Positions 22,668 to 35,182 of a stretch of DNA of 64,000 bases are shown piece after piece. The position numbers were made by a program, and so were the translations under genes. Within the stretch, counting starts at the first letter, position 1; each line of letters opens with the position of its first letter. The stretch lies in NCBI GenBank assembly GCA_029990175.1, contig JARKIP010000017.1:31917001-31981000 (forward strand). The letters run 5' to 3'. This DNA is from Petunia secreta. Its lineage: Eukaryota > Streptophyta > Magnoliopsida > Solanales > Solanaceae. The notes below the pieces were generated by a model, which saw nothing but the letters and a program-made list of their open reading frames with translations, did no database searches and was not told where the DNA came from.

Positions 22668-25348
22668 TCATTCATCACCATCTCCGTCGGAACCATCATC
22701 GGAGGAACTCGCTGGGAGACCAAGATCTTCACGAGCCAACCGCACAATGGCAATAGCTTCGCTCAATTCGGTAGGAACATCGACATTTCGGTCTAGCATT
22801 TCCCTAAGGACATCGCGCCTTGATTCAGCAAGGATCAGATCCTTCTTCTTTTCAAACTCTTCCTCAAGGTCACGCCTTAGAATGGTAGATTCCTTTTGAA
22901 GCAACAAGTTCCTTTCCGATAAGCTATCAGCTTGAACCTTTAGATCTTTGTTGCCTTTACGAAGAATGCTCAATTCTTCGAACTGATCAGCCAATTCTCT
23001 ATCTTTGCTCTCCAAAGCAGAGGTAAGTTCGGCCACCTTCAGATCGGAATTGGCTTCGTGCTCACTCAACTGTGCGTTCAAAGCTCGGATCTGGGATTCC
23101 AACTCCGTTTGGCGAAGAGCATGTTCATTCGTACTCTTGTCAAAGTTGGCCAGAGTTCGGCATACTTGGCCTCTGCAGCTTTTAGCTTCCGATGCAAACC
23201 TTCTCCAGCCGAAGTAAGATGAATAATTTGCTCGTTCAAAACTTTGGCTCCATCTGGAAGCTGGCGAATCCGATCGGCAGTTTCGATCGCCATTATGCAG
23301 TTCTGAAAACAAGTTACAGCTAAAGTTCATAAAAATCTATGCAACGAATGAAAAGAATTCTAAGTATGGAATTTACCCTGAAGGCACTAAAAGAAATCTG
23401 AGAAGGCAAACTCAGATCTTCGTGCGTGTTCAATCGAGCTTGTTCCAATGGGCCAATTACATCGAACAGATAATCTACCAGCCGCTTCGGGCATCTTAGC
23501 AAATCAACGTTGGATGGCACTTCGATCGTAAGCGATCTGCCACCTCTCTTTTCATATTCGCCTAAAGCGGCAAAAGGCAGCAGCTTCTTCGCCCCGAGGG
23601 AGAGGTACGATCGGATCAGCATGATCCGCACCAAAAAATGATGACCATGTCTCTTCATCGTATTTGGATTTTTTCGTCGCTATTGGCCGATCCAAAGCTG
23701 GCATTTTCCCTTTAGCTGGATCCCTCTCCTCGAACTCGGGATCAAAGGCCTCGATCATTTCCCCTCTGTTTTCAGGGGCAACGCCCAATGAAACGAGGGC
23801 ACCTTCCCTACTAGGCAAGCCCCCTGAACCCGAATTGACTTCTTCGGCTACAGGGGAGAGATGATAATCGTCAACGAAAAGATCTTCTTTTTCAGCCACC
23901 TTGAGTTGAATGGCTGTCTCTTGGAGTCTTTCCTTGACTGGTTTCTTGGGACGTCTCACCAGCTGGTCAGATCCTGATTCATCCCCAGCTTCTTCCCCCT
24001 CGATGTCAACGACCGAGGTCGTTCCTTCGGCGGCTTTCGCCGCTGCAACCGCTGAACTTGTTCCAGCGATCACATCCTCTATGGTCTGGGGCGCAGCCGA
24101 TGAACTGCCCCCTTGCCCTTTTTCCACCACCACCACCTAGGGCAAATATTTGTTTTTCAACTCTTGGAACGATTTCTTTTTCTTCTTCGGCGGAGGAGCG
24201 TCATCAACTTTCTCTCTGCCCTCGGGCTCAACCTCTTCATCACTTGGCTCACCTCCAGCATCAGTGATGCCTGGGAAAACATTTTTAAAGTGTCAAAAAG
24301 CGTCAACGGAGCAAGAATTGTAAATACAAGTATGATTCAAAGTTATCATGATTTTTGGCTTTGAGCTTTTTCAAAGCCGCGATCGGTTTCCATGTCCTTT
24401 CATCGTTGGTCGTCTTATCAAGCACCCTGATCAGCCATGGTATGATGTCGGCAACTTGATCGAACAAGACCACCTCGGCTGAAAAATTTGGAAAAATCTC
24501 TTATAAGAATTTAGAATCATAAATTCATTCAAAAGAAAGAAACGAACAGACAGGATACTTACGAGTTCGATTCCAAACGCTTGGGAGCAGCCCTTTTTTA
24601 GGGTCGATTAACTGTTCCGCAGGGATAAAGACAAAGCGCTGCTACCACCCCGGAGATCGTCATCATTGTCAGATATCAAGGCCCGTTGACCTCGTTTTGC
24701 TAAGTTTATCACCCCTCCTTTATAGACTCGGGGGGAGTAGATATTAAGAATATGGCGAAGTGTCAGCTCCACTTCCGCCTTCTTTGTGATACATCACATA
24801 ATCACTATTGTTCTCCATATCATCAGAGAAATCTGCCCAAGACAGACCTTGTACATCTTGCAGAACTCCTCTATCACGTTGTCGACCGGGAGAGAAAATC
24901 CGATGGTGAAGGGATAGGTCAATACCACAGAATGATCCTCGACGTGAGTCGCCAACGTCGACTTTCTTGGAGGGCACATCACATCGATGTCGCCCACTTT
25001 CCAACCACATTCCTCCCGAAATCGTGGTATCGATTCCGGCATGATCGCGCAATAGACTGAGTCGATCGAAATATTCTTCTTTTTTCCTTGCTCTGCTTCA
25101 CTTTGAACGCTAATTTTGCAGTCGTTCTCATAAGTGAATCTCTTCGGAAGAATCTCTGACCACAGTTTCTTGGGACCATAATCCTTTACCTTCCTCTCTT
25201 TTCGCTTTTTTTCTTTTTTGTCCACTGAAGGACCAGCAACAGTGGAAGTCTGCTCCGCCACCACGCCGGACTGCGGCGGAGCTGTGGCGGTGACTGCCAC
25301 GGCGGCAGTAAGTTCAGCATCAGTTACATTTTGAGAAAAAGATGACAT
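22668..25348 (-). pseudogene. Antisense gene of the Tat element (Transposase_28-like)
   Basis: On the strand opposite gag-pol, a gene starts at ATG 25348 (MSSFSQNVTDAEL) and ends at 22668 (SSDDGSDGDGDE). Exon 1 holds an Ala/Pro and Lys-rich start, then a domain with TYPFTIGFSLPVDNVIEEF and KVCLGQISLMIWRT, which resembles the plant family called putative gypsy-type transposon (Pfam Transposase_28, recalled, not searched). It carries one TGA (about 24791, VIM-stop-CITKK) and a shift near 24640. A donor CTC|GTAAGT lies at 24562 and an acceptor at 24479. Later exons encode a Lys-rich and acidic linker (PPPKKKKKSF), then a coiled coil (about 22800-23280: LNAQLSEHEANSDLKVAELTSALESK). Its function is unknown. 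Confidence 0.75.
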
Positions 25349-25720
25349 TGTCAAAAGTACAGAATCAGTGGGTTGAACAAATAAGTTAGGAAATTTGGAG
25401 AAGAAATCAACAGCAAGTTACTGAGATTCGCCTGAAAAAGTTGAAGAATTTTAAGAAGTTTGTAAGATCTTAGAAGTTGTAAAGTTTGCCATATGAGTTT
25501 GAAGTTGATATTTATAAGGCAAGAATCATCATTGCCTTGGGAACCGTCGAGAAACTGCTGCCCGCACGATTTCTGACACGTGTAGCGATGGGAAGTTGAG
25601 GCGACATATTGACGTTTCAAAATGGAGGGACATAAGCGTTCCACGTGTCTTCCCGCCAAAAAATTCAAGCCACTTGCCAAGTTTTTACGAACACACGACT
25701 CGGCAAGTGGGGGGACTATC

Positions 25721-26874
25721 TGTATTGGTCGATTTCTGTTCGATCACAATTTTCGGTTTTGATTTTATGACAAGGCATTAGTTGACTTCGAAGACGTTGT
25801 GATCGGAAAGAAACTGCTTCGTTCAGATTGCATGATCGATTATGTGCTGTTGTGATCGGATAGTTTCGAAGGCAATTTTCCAATGGATAACGCAGCCTGT
25901 CCTCATCTCAAGTTTATCGGAACGGATTTGGCGGATTCGGCGGAAGTGGGTGAAGATATGCAATTGTTGGAAGAGAAACGTGACAAAGTGGAATTCTTCT
26001 AGGGTTGGGAATTCTCAATCATTTCAACCTATAAATAGGACCTTACGCTCTCATCTGAGGAGGGCCATCTGCGCAACATTACTCTCAATCTTCAGCTATA
26101 CAAGTCCTTTCATTTTGTTCTCTCATCACACTATAAATTATTTTCATTATCAAAGCAACCTTTGTATTAAATTCATACGTGGCTTGGTTCAAACGTGGAA
26201 GAAGATTCATCTCTTTCATTGAAGTACCATCCTCCGATTCTTCAATACAATAAGCTTTTATCGCTTTAATTATTCATTTATCGTTTGCTCGTTTAAATCA
26301 ATGCTTGTTTTACTTGCCACTTATATTATCCGTTATTTACTACGTTCGATCTTATCAACTTGTTATCATTATTCAGACCGCATAAGATAGCTCACCAATT
26401 TACTCATTATAAATTACATCGAATACATTGCTGATATCACTCTACAATCACATTACTTGATTGAATATATTCATATTACATTCGCTCATCATCGTATCTA
26501 CCATTGTCATCGTATTTGATTGAAACTAAGCAATTAACTTTAAACGGGATCGATATCGTAATTTGTCTTCGAGAAGAAACTTAGACGGGGCCATCTCATC
26601 GTAAATTACTAATTTGTCACTTACTTTGATTTTATCTGTTCGTACCTGCCTTCGAATCGTTTACTTGTACTTGATATCGTTTATTTGTATTCGACATCGA
26701 GTCTGCATCTTTGAAATCGATATTTGCGTCGTCTTCGAATTAAATCGCTAGAGATTGACTGTTCACCAACGTAAACTGCCTATCAACCGATCGAATTGAG
26801 ATATAAAACGGTCGCCTTAGACTCAACTAAATATAAATTTAATTGTAAAACCTGATACATTTTTGGGAAATACA
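25721..26874 (+). repeat. Tat 3' LTR
   Basis: 1154-bp partner of 14627-15780, preceded by the tract GGCAAGTGGGGGGACTATC and followed by the target copy ATTTA. Confidence 0.95.
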
Positions 26875-26879
26875 ATTTA

Positions 26880-27394
26880 TAATATAATATAGGTGCTAAC
26901 TACCTTGTTTATGTCTAAAATTGATCGTATATGTTAAACAATTAAATTTACAAAAAGGTAACAAGTTATATGGTAAGTATGCAGGAAAGTAAGTAAAAAC
27001 TGAACGAAAAGTAATTAACATGCAAAAGATAATCTTATTTCTTTAGAATAGCCGGATTCTATGTGAATCGCTTAATTATACAATACAATGTATGGAGGGG
27101 TATTTATAGCTATGATTTACTCAGCCCTAATTTTGGTAAAATACAAAGACTAATATGGCCGTGGACATATTTACTCAAGGAGGAGGTATGTATAAAATCC
27201 TAACGTGGAGACTGTTAACCTAAGGCAGCGGAAAGTATACCTTGCATCCTACAGCCAGTACCGGCTGAGCGGCCGTAGCTTGAGGAGCAAGCGTGTATCT
27301 TCTGCGCCTGGTGACTTGTATGCTAAGTCTAGTCTCTCTAGCTGGACTCGTATCCCCGTAATCATAGAAGGCATATTTTTTTTCCATATAGTCA
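26880..27394 (-). mobile_element. Probable 3' LTR remnant of an older Tat element
   Basis: Reading the minus strand, a polypurine tract AAGTGGGGGGACTGAC ends at about 27395 and is followed by TGACTATATGG, as at the edge of a 3' LTR. The tract is nearly the same as that of the element at 14627-26874, and the gene beyond it (27761-28950) is the antisense gene type of Tat elements. The far LTR border is not seen; the younger Tat element may have landed in it at 26875. The stretch has no gene. Confidence 0.5.
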
Positions 27395-27760
27395 GTCCCC
27401 CCACTTATTGAGTATTGACGTAAGTATTCAAAAAGTGAAAGAGGCATGATAGAAGACGTATAGATATGCATGCACCCTATACTCGTCCCCAGTCTCTTCA
27501 CATGCTTTGCACTAAATGCTAGTACTCAAGTACGATGACGTGCCGCCTTGTGATTGGAGGGGTATTTACTTGCGTCTTTCTAATGCTGCAACCGCCCTGC
27601 CATATCTCGTAATTATTGGGATTCATTACGTAAGCTTGAATTGATCATGATCCAACGTCAGAAAAAACGATCCACTTCCCTTCTAGGACTCTTTTTGGCG
27701 TGTAAGTACACCGTAATTATAGAGCCTTCTATTCGTCTTCGAACTCTTTAAAAAACTTTA

Positions 27761-28950
27761 ATGGCCCAAGAAGCAAACTTCCTCCCCAGAAAATTCAAGG
27801 TTCAAGACTACCTTCCACAGTCCTTGAATTTTGAAGGCGATGACAGAATGCAAGTTCAGACAGCCAGGTAATAGGGTGAGAATGATAACCTCTCGAATGA
27901 GTCCTACCCATCCGCCATTATAGAGGACGATGTGACTTGTATCAGAGTCGAGTGCAAATGGCCCTCCATTATAGATATTATTGTTCCTACTGACGAGGAA
28001 AGAATTTCCACCTATCATGTTGGTTATTCGATGGTTCATACGTACCCTTTCACTTTGCATCTTAACTAGCGCGTTCACTCAACTGTTGAGGAAATATGCC
28101 GCCACTACAATATCTGTTTAGGCCAAGTCAGGCCCTCCTTATGGCGCTTAGTGGCCGTATTGGATTGCCTGGCCAATCATGCTAGGGTGGACTTCTCTTT
28201 CTGGAACCTCCATGCTTTTTATACTCCCCTCCTGTACAAAGCAAGTTTGTTGGTCTTGAAAAGACGAGGAAAAAGAGGTATAGTCTCCAACAATAAGGAT
28301 TCTAAAGACCTCGGCTGGTTCCTGTGGCGGTGCGTACCCCTGACATAGTCTCGTCCTATCCTTTCTCGAAAATCTTCAATAGAAAACGTAAGTTTCACAC
28401 ACTATAGCTAGCTTATTTATTCCTGTTATCCCCCCTTGTACTGACTTTTGTTCTTCCCCGTGAATTCCGTGACGGCTCTCCCGATCTCTTATAACGCTTT
28501 GGCCATGTGGGTCACTACGATATTTGTCAGGAACCTTACTAGAATGATGGCCTTCATGGCTCCGGCGAACATAAATGTCTGGCGAGCAAAAAATTATGGT
28601 AAACCTTTCTCTTCCAAGTAATTTCATGATTTTATACTTCAGTCATTTTGATGCCTTATTCTGTGTCAGGAGTCTTCCGTTGTCCATCACCCGAGTTGAG
28701 AGAAATTCCAATTGTTGCTCCATACATTGCTCCCTTGCCTGATGTGCAAGCATCCGGTGGTAGAGTCGCTGAGAGAGCTAATGGCTCGCACTCTTCGAAG
28801 AGGAAACGGCCTACCAAATTTGACAATGGTGTGGTTGTCTACAAGCCTTTGGTGATCTCCCATAATGAGGGAGGAGTCCCCCGAGTGCCTGAACCTGAGG
28901 CTGTTGCTCCTTCCTCCGCTACTATCTCTCCTGAGTCTGGTACCTCTGCG
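27761..28950 (+). pseudogene. Relict antisense gene of an older Tat element
   Basis: ATG 27761 opens MAQEANFLPRKFKVQDYLPQSLNFEG with early stops. The next frame holds TYPFTLHLN, a stop, then RVHSTVEEICRHYNICLGQVRPSLWRLVAVLDCLA, clearly like TYPFTIGFSLPVDNVIEEFCKMYKVCLGQISLMIWRT of the gene at 22668-25348. It continues to LKRRGKRGIVSNNKDSKDLGWFLWR. A later part (about 28650-28950) encodes a Pro/Ser-rich, basic stretch (SHSSKRKRPTKFDNG). The relict ends where RbcS intron 2 homology begins, near 28950. It is a decayed remnant with an intron or deletions between the parts. Confidence 0.65.
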
Positions 28951-29023
28951 AAAAATGTTTATCGATACTTTTCTTTGACCATCAAGCTAATAATATATTT
29001 GTTTGCCTTGTGGATTTCTGCAG

Positions 29024-29256
29024 CACAGATTCGTCTACCGTGAATATCACGCATCATCAGAGTATTATGATGGAAGGTACTGGACAATGTGAAAGTTGCC
29101 AATGTTTGGTTGCATTAATGCTACCCAAAGTCCTGGGTGAGCTCCAAGAGGCCAAGAAGGCATACCCAAATGCATGGATCATAATCATCAGATTCTGACA
29201 ACGTTCGTCAAGTGCAGTGCATCAGCTTCATTACCTACAAGCCCCCAGGCTACTAA
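29024..29256 (+). pseudogene. RbcS exon 3 pseudogene
   Basis: The last exon of RbcS is recognisable with its acceptor (CTGCAG before 29024) and the start FVYREYHAS. Against 1232-1462 it has Trp-to-stop (TGG to TGA in the DGRYWTM-stop-KLP stretch) and two one-base insertions (near ACCCAAAGTCC and GATTCTGAC). The final PGY and stop are retained out of frame. Exons 1 and 2 are absent, so no product is expected. Confidence 0.93.
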
Positions 29257-29546
29257 AATCTCAACTTTAGTAGGGCAGTGTAATTACCCTATGAAGCTGG
29301 TTGATTTGTATAAGTTTTTCTTTTACCCTACAAAACTACTGTTGTTTTTGCTTTTTCTTCTACTCTTGTATTGGTATATCTTCCTCGATTCTAATTACCA
29401 AGTTATGAGAATTTAATTATGATGAATCGCTGCTTATATCTCCGCTAATATCAATTGTTTGTGTGGTGTGTATGAGTTTTATCCCAATAATATCTCCAAA
29501 TGATCAAAGCAAATTACACACAAATATACAAAAACAAATTAAACAA

Positions 29547-30561
29547 GAGAGATTTACAAATATATACAATCCTAACACCAAAATTACAAAAACTACCAAC
29601 ATTATTCTATTTTACAAAAAAATACCAACATTTTTTTACACATTATATACAAAAATCAACAAAACTAATAAATTAGGGTTCCTCCTTCTTCCTACTGCCC
29701 CCCCCCCCCCCAACTGCAACCACTCCAGGCGGCGGCGCCGCCTAGTTACCGCCGGCTGCTGCCGCCATCCACCACCGGTTTTTTATTTTTGTGTTTTTGA
29801 ATCTAAAAAATGAAATACACATAAATACACATATAAACAATGATTTTTTTTTGAAATTAAAGTTGGAAAATATATATAAACAAAAATACATGTAAATACA
29901 CAAAAAAATTGTGTTATACATACACTAAATACACACATACATACACGAATCTACAGATCTACAAACGAAACATACAAATTTATGTGTGTGACATTTATTA
30001 CTTGACATACACACAAAAATACATACAAAAAATACAAATAGATGCTCGGATATACACGTTCATACAGTGATATACACGTACATACACTTGTGTGCTGAAA
30101 ATTATTACATGTATATACACGAACATACAGATACATACACTTGCAGATCTGAATTTGAATGTGTATATTCAATTGCAAAAAAGAAGAAGTAGAAGCATAT
30201 CTGAACTTGTATTGATAAAATACATGTGTATACATAAAAATACATACATATACACGTACAAAATGAAAAAAGAAAAGAAAAAAGAGGAGCATATCTGCTC
30301 CAATTCGCGGCAGTGGAGCACGCAGCGGCGGCGGCCGGCGAGAGGGGTGGGGAACGGCGGGAGGGTGGGGTGGGTGGGTGGAGGAGAGGAGAGAAAGAGA
30401 GAGAGAGAAGTTAGGGTTTTGGGTAGAGAGGGAAGAAAGGAAATAAAAAATTGTATATTTTGTAAAATGTGAAAAAATGTTGGTATGCAGGGTAATTATT
30501 TAAAAGTATCGGTATATTTTGTAATTAAGTGGTTTAATATGTCAATTAGCGTAAAAATATC
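29547..30561. mobile_element. Mutator-like non-coding element, 9-bp target repeat
   Basis: The 1015-bp insert, absent from copy 1, is flanked by a perfect 9-bp repeat ATTAAACAA (29538-29546, 30562-30570). Its arms are long imperfect inverted repeats: the TACCAACATT and TTACAAAA blocks near 29590-29640 face AATGTTGGTA and TTTTGTAA near 30450-30520. GC-rich blocks at 29701-29770 and 30300-30400 also mirror each other. The centre is rich in ACATAC repeats. No convincing gene. Confidence 0.8.
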
Positions 30562-31286
30562 ATTAAACAATGTAGCTACTTTAGCCTAATGACCATACGT
30601 GACATAATCTCAATAACTTTTAGCTTTTTGGCCACAAAATGTAGAAGCTCTACATAAAGGAATAGAGTTAAAATCTTTTAATCAACTTATCCAGACGAAC
30701 TGTACGCTTGATCTTTTTTTTTTTTAAAAAAAAAATTTGGCTAATGAATGCATTAATTATATATCACTGGTTAAAGTTACAAAAATAGCCCTTTCTTTCT
30801 CGAAGATGAGAAGAAGAGTCAAGATCCAGTTCATATATAACAAAACTAGGCGCTAGATTGAAATATACTATAGGAATACAGGAAGCATTACAACCATATT
30901 TAATTTAGATAGCAAATCAGCAAAAAAATCCGCTTGCTACGTATAGTATATTTGTTGGAAAAATGATCACTACGAGAAATTGCTAGAGGCTAAAGAAAGT
31001 AAATTACTCCTAAAAAAACAAAGAAATATATCTTCGTCCTCCATGTATGTTATCTTAAGGAAAACATTTTCTAGTGTGTCCTCGTCATTTTAATTAGTTG
31101 ATCGACTATCAGAAATTCATTATTAATCAAGGTGCTTCCCAAACTTGAAACACTTGAAAGATTGGCTTTTCTTGAACAGGAAATGCAATTTAATTATTTT
31201 TCAGGAGGAGATGTTATTTCCCTACTACTAGAATGGAAAGAGTTAGCATCACATGATTGGGATGCTATCGATACAATAACCAATAA

Positions 31287-32411
31287 GGGGTTGTTTGGTA
31301 AGGAAATGAGTTATATATGAATCAATAATGTAAGAATTATTTTTTTATCTAGTGTTTGGTTCATTGTATTAAAAATTGGATATACATGGTATAACTTAAT
31401 TCATTGTTTAGTTTAAAATTGTATAAACTTTTGTTTACAATTATACCCTTGGACTTTTATTAGGTTTTTATACTTCATCTACTAGTCATGGCTAACAAAT
31501 TTAGCAATCACAATATTTTTTTTTTATCATTTTCCTTAAAGCTAAATTCTCCTGTAAATGATACATATTAGTGATAAGTTGTCTCATTTTTTACCACACG
31601 TTCCATGTAATTCTTTTTAAAAAATAAACTACAATGCAAACGTAAAAAATATGCAGATCATTTTCAAGTAGCTCTTTGAAGAGCATATTGAAACTTATAT
31701 AAGACACAAAAAGGAAAATTATAGTTTCTGCTCATACAACTATGTCCCATATAAATTGTTCTCATTGTTGATCAAAAACCAAAATGATAATTTAGTATTC
31801 AACACAAACCTTACTAATGTACAAAATAAACACTTCACCTTGGAGCAATAGAAACCTTCTTCGTTGCCAAACCAAAGAGGAGAAGCTGCTAAAGTTTTCA
31901 GAAAGAGATGAGTTTTTTGATATAACAGGGTTGGTTAGGGAGGCTATTTTTGTCTTTATATTTTTCTTATCCATGGATTCCAATACATGTATGATGTATT
32001 TTTTTTTTTTGTAGAAACAAGATAATTAACATTACTTAATAATATAATACATTAGCGGTTTGTAGTTATAGTGCTTATAGCACTATCCAGTAGTACAGTA
32101 GCATTACCAAAAGCGGCTAATATATTCATAGTAGCAATAGTAATAGATCTAGAGTATATATTAGCATCTTTGTCAGCTTGAAATGCCTCCTTTGTGATAT
32201 CAGGGAGCTGAGACCAAATTTACAGCTCATGGAAAGTATTGGATCGGACTTGCAGCTCATATATGATGTATTAGTAATATCATGATGGGTTGGGTATAAA
32301 ATTGTACCCCAATTGATGTATTAACTAATCTTGGTATTAAGTAATACCTAGTTCAAAATTGTACCAAACAGTACCATGTTTATTTTGCCTAATACACCTA
32401 CCAAACGACCG
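31287..32411. mobile_element. Tourist-like (PIF/Harbinger) MITE
   Basis: The 1125-bp insert is absent from copy 1. Its ends are GGGGTTGTTTGGTAAGG and, reversed, CGGTCGTTTGGTAGGTG. The target repeat TAA (31284-31286, 32412-32414) fits PIF/Harbinger. No coding capacity. Confidence 0.75.
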
Positions 32412-32829
32412 TAAGAGTGTGGCAACCTTTTAGATTTATTATGACCAGTTGGTCCCATGATGTTTACACTTGTGGTCATGCTCAACTATGGGGACTAAAG
32501 ATTTATGGAATTTTATTGTTTCACTTTTGTCCACGGATCGATAAATATACTAGGCTAATCAAGATTTTTGGTAAGAATATAAATTATATGCATGACGGTG
32601 TAAAAAAAAATCTGAAAAAATTTACTTAATTGGAAACCTAGTGAAAATGGTATCAATAATATAATATCACGTGTTAAACTGTACTGATATGTGTAAGAAT
32701 ATCGGTTACATGAAGTATAGCTTAATCATTTTTGTAATGATACTTTGATTTTACAATTGCAAGTCAACGGGCAGCCAAAATGATGTGAACCGGCTGTCTG
32801 GCTAAAATCTTCACTTACAGATAGAAATT

Positions 32830-34130
32830 TGTTGCTTCCAAATGCACACACAAGTATACGTGGTCGACAAGTAATAAAGTAGTAAGTCGAGTATCATTTC
32901 CACGAAGACTATTGTTACGACTGAATTCTAGCAAACAATTTCCTAAGAACTATTTAGGGATCTTTTTCTAATGATGGTTGAGATTTTTACTAACTAAAAC
33001 AATAATTAAAAACAAGTAATTGAAGTCAAGTAACAGAACAAATTATAGGTTGTTGTCAATAACGGAGAAACGGTCCAGGGTCAGAGCTACAAACAATCCA
33101 GTTGAGTTTTTCAGTTGATTCTACTTCTTGATTTCCTAGATTGCTAACTAACAGGTTAATTATATTCGTGAAAGCCTTTCGATTCTTCACAAGTCTATGC
33201 AAGCTACTCTAACGCCTATATTTCTATCGAATTAAATCACATGCATGCATTAAAGAACTCTGTATTTAGCTAAGCCAGGCGAATAGGTATATGTCTATCC
33301 TACCCGCAAATCGATTCCCTGATGCCAAGATTCACAATCAAGCCCTATTCTTTCTTATTTGCATTCACAAGTTCCCCCTTTCGAGTCCAACTTGTAAGCC
33401 GTAGATAGTGTTCAATTTTCAGGCCTCAATAACAAAACAATTAGGCTCAAGAAAGAATAAGCAATCTGTAATGGTAAATCAATCAGTAGAAATCAACTTT
33501 CAAGTATCAACCTTTATGTAATTGCTCAAATCCTAGAACGATATGTTTAGCTACTCATATTCATAATAACAACACAAAAATTCATGGAAGAAATATGAAA
33601 GATTGTAATAGATGAAGTAAAGGAATTAAATCCTTGGTTCAATGTGTTAGGAATTCCAAAACTTGCTCCAAAAATTCGACCTCCTTCACTAAAACGAAAT
33701 TAATAGCTATTTATAGTGTTTACAAAGTCCTCCCATCAGTTAATCCAAAGCCTAAACTAAGTTGAAAAGGTTGGGGCCGCTGAACTAAAAGCCACAGGGT
33801 AAGCCTCGCATGTCTCATGGCTTTTGGAAGTCGTTCACTATAGCCCATGCGTCATATGGCTTATGGCTTTTGGACTGTGACAGATCCATAGCTTGCTCCA
33901 TAGCTTTGCCTTTTAATGCCATATCCCACAATTGGCTAAGTTCATCAACTCTTGCTTGTTTATATCCATCTTCGCTCCGTTTGCACTCGTATTCATCCAA
34001 ATCATTTCTACAATCACAAACACAATAAGTGAGCCCAACAATCACAATTATTTCGTGCAATGGGCGAATAACGTATCAAAATATGAGGAAATATTAAGGT
34101 AAAATAGGCAAATATTGCCAAACATCACCA
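32830..34130 (-). repeat. Athila-type 3' LTR
   Basis: 1301-bp direct repeat with 43595-44907, highly similar. It contains matching TGGCTTTTGGAAGTCGT blocks. Confidence 0.93.
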
Positions 34131-35182
34131 CCCCACACTTAAACCTTTGCTCGCCCTCGATCAATCACCAAAAACAACTTCCCAACTGAACCAACACTTG
34201 ATAGAATAGGTCTACCTATGGTTATGGTTGATACCGACCATTAAACAAGAGTATAAATACATACCTTGTGACCCACAACATGCCAAAAATTCACCAAACA
34301 CTAGAGCAACCAACTCAAGACATCTCAATCTCAAAAACCGACTCAATGAAACCAAGCTTTCACAAAATCACACCCATTCACTCAACCAAGAAGTCAATAA
34401 CTTCACCTATCTCGCGCAAACTATGTGCCTTCACAAAAAATAATCAAGAGAGCATCCCAAATATCACACAAATAATATATTTCAAGAATAAATGAGGGAC
34501 ATAATATAGGAAGAATTCACTCGCTCTCAAAAAGAAGTTCACGTGACACACACAACGTACCATAGGCTTGCCCGTAGTGTAGGACTCCACTAATGTAAGC
34601 TCACTCCAATCGAGATTAACTAGGACTTTAAGGGTTGTAATGTAGGCTAAAGGATGGGTAGGATAAATGTGGATAAAATAGTGACTACCTCCCTAAGCAC
34701 TTTAATACATTACTTTAATTTTTATTTTTACCATTCTTCTCAAATCCAACCAAGCAAACCACCTAAACATACACAAAAATTTTCCTCTCAATTTAAGCAA
34801 TTTGCAACTTTACGTTTTGCACAACACTAGCAAGGATTGAGATTTTTTTTCTTTTTATTTTCTTTATTTTTCTCCTTTTCATTTTTTTTTCTTTCTTTTC
34901 ATCTCTTTTTTTATTCAATTTTCAATTTTTTTCCAACCTTGCCAATATATTTTTATTCAAAATGCACCATATTTTCCTTTCATTGGTTCCACTCAAAAGC
35001 TACCCAATTCTCCAACCACAACTCCATAAACAATCAACTATTTCAATTAAAGTGCTTTAAGGAGTACGGGTTCAAAAGGAAGATAATTAAGAACAAAAGT
35101 GATAAGGCTTGAAATATGGGTGCCAACAAAAAGGTCAATAGGCTCAAAAGGACTTAATAAGGATAATATTAAAAGAAAGGCT

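Larger units (their letters stand above)
14627..26874 (+). mobile_element. Ty3/gypsy retrotransposon, Tat lineage
   Basis: Both LTRs are 1154 bp (14627-15780, 25721-26874), with TG...CA ends and a 5-bp target duplication ATTTA (14622-14626, 26875-26879). The primer site TGGCGCCGTCTGTGGGG starts at 15784 and the polypurine tract AAGTGGGGGGA ends just before 25721. The order gag, protease, RT, RNase H, second (archaeal-type) RNase H, integrase and a long 3' region with a gene on the opposite strand fits the Tat clade. The LTRs differ at roughly 20 sites by eye (near 2%), so the insertion is older than the copia element. Gag-pol is broken in several places. Confidence 0.95.

Noticed and set aside
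24752..25060. Plus-strand frame in the Tat 3' region
   Set aside because: It is the mirror of the antisense gene, which has the domain similarity and splice signals.
29024..29256. Second functional RbcS gene
   Set aside because: Only exon 3 is present and it has a stop and two frameshifts.
30092..30472. Frame in the GC-rich arm of the Mutator-like element
   Set aside because: Low-complexity composition and no recognisable domain.
34837..35112. Phe-rich plus-strand frame near the Athila-type 3' end
   Set aside because: It is the translation of a T-rich tract.
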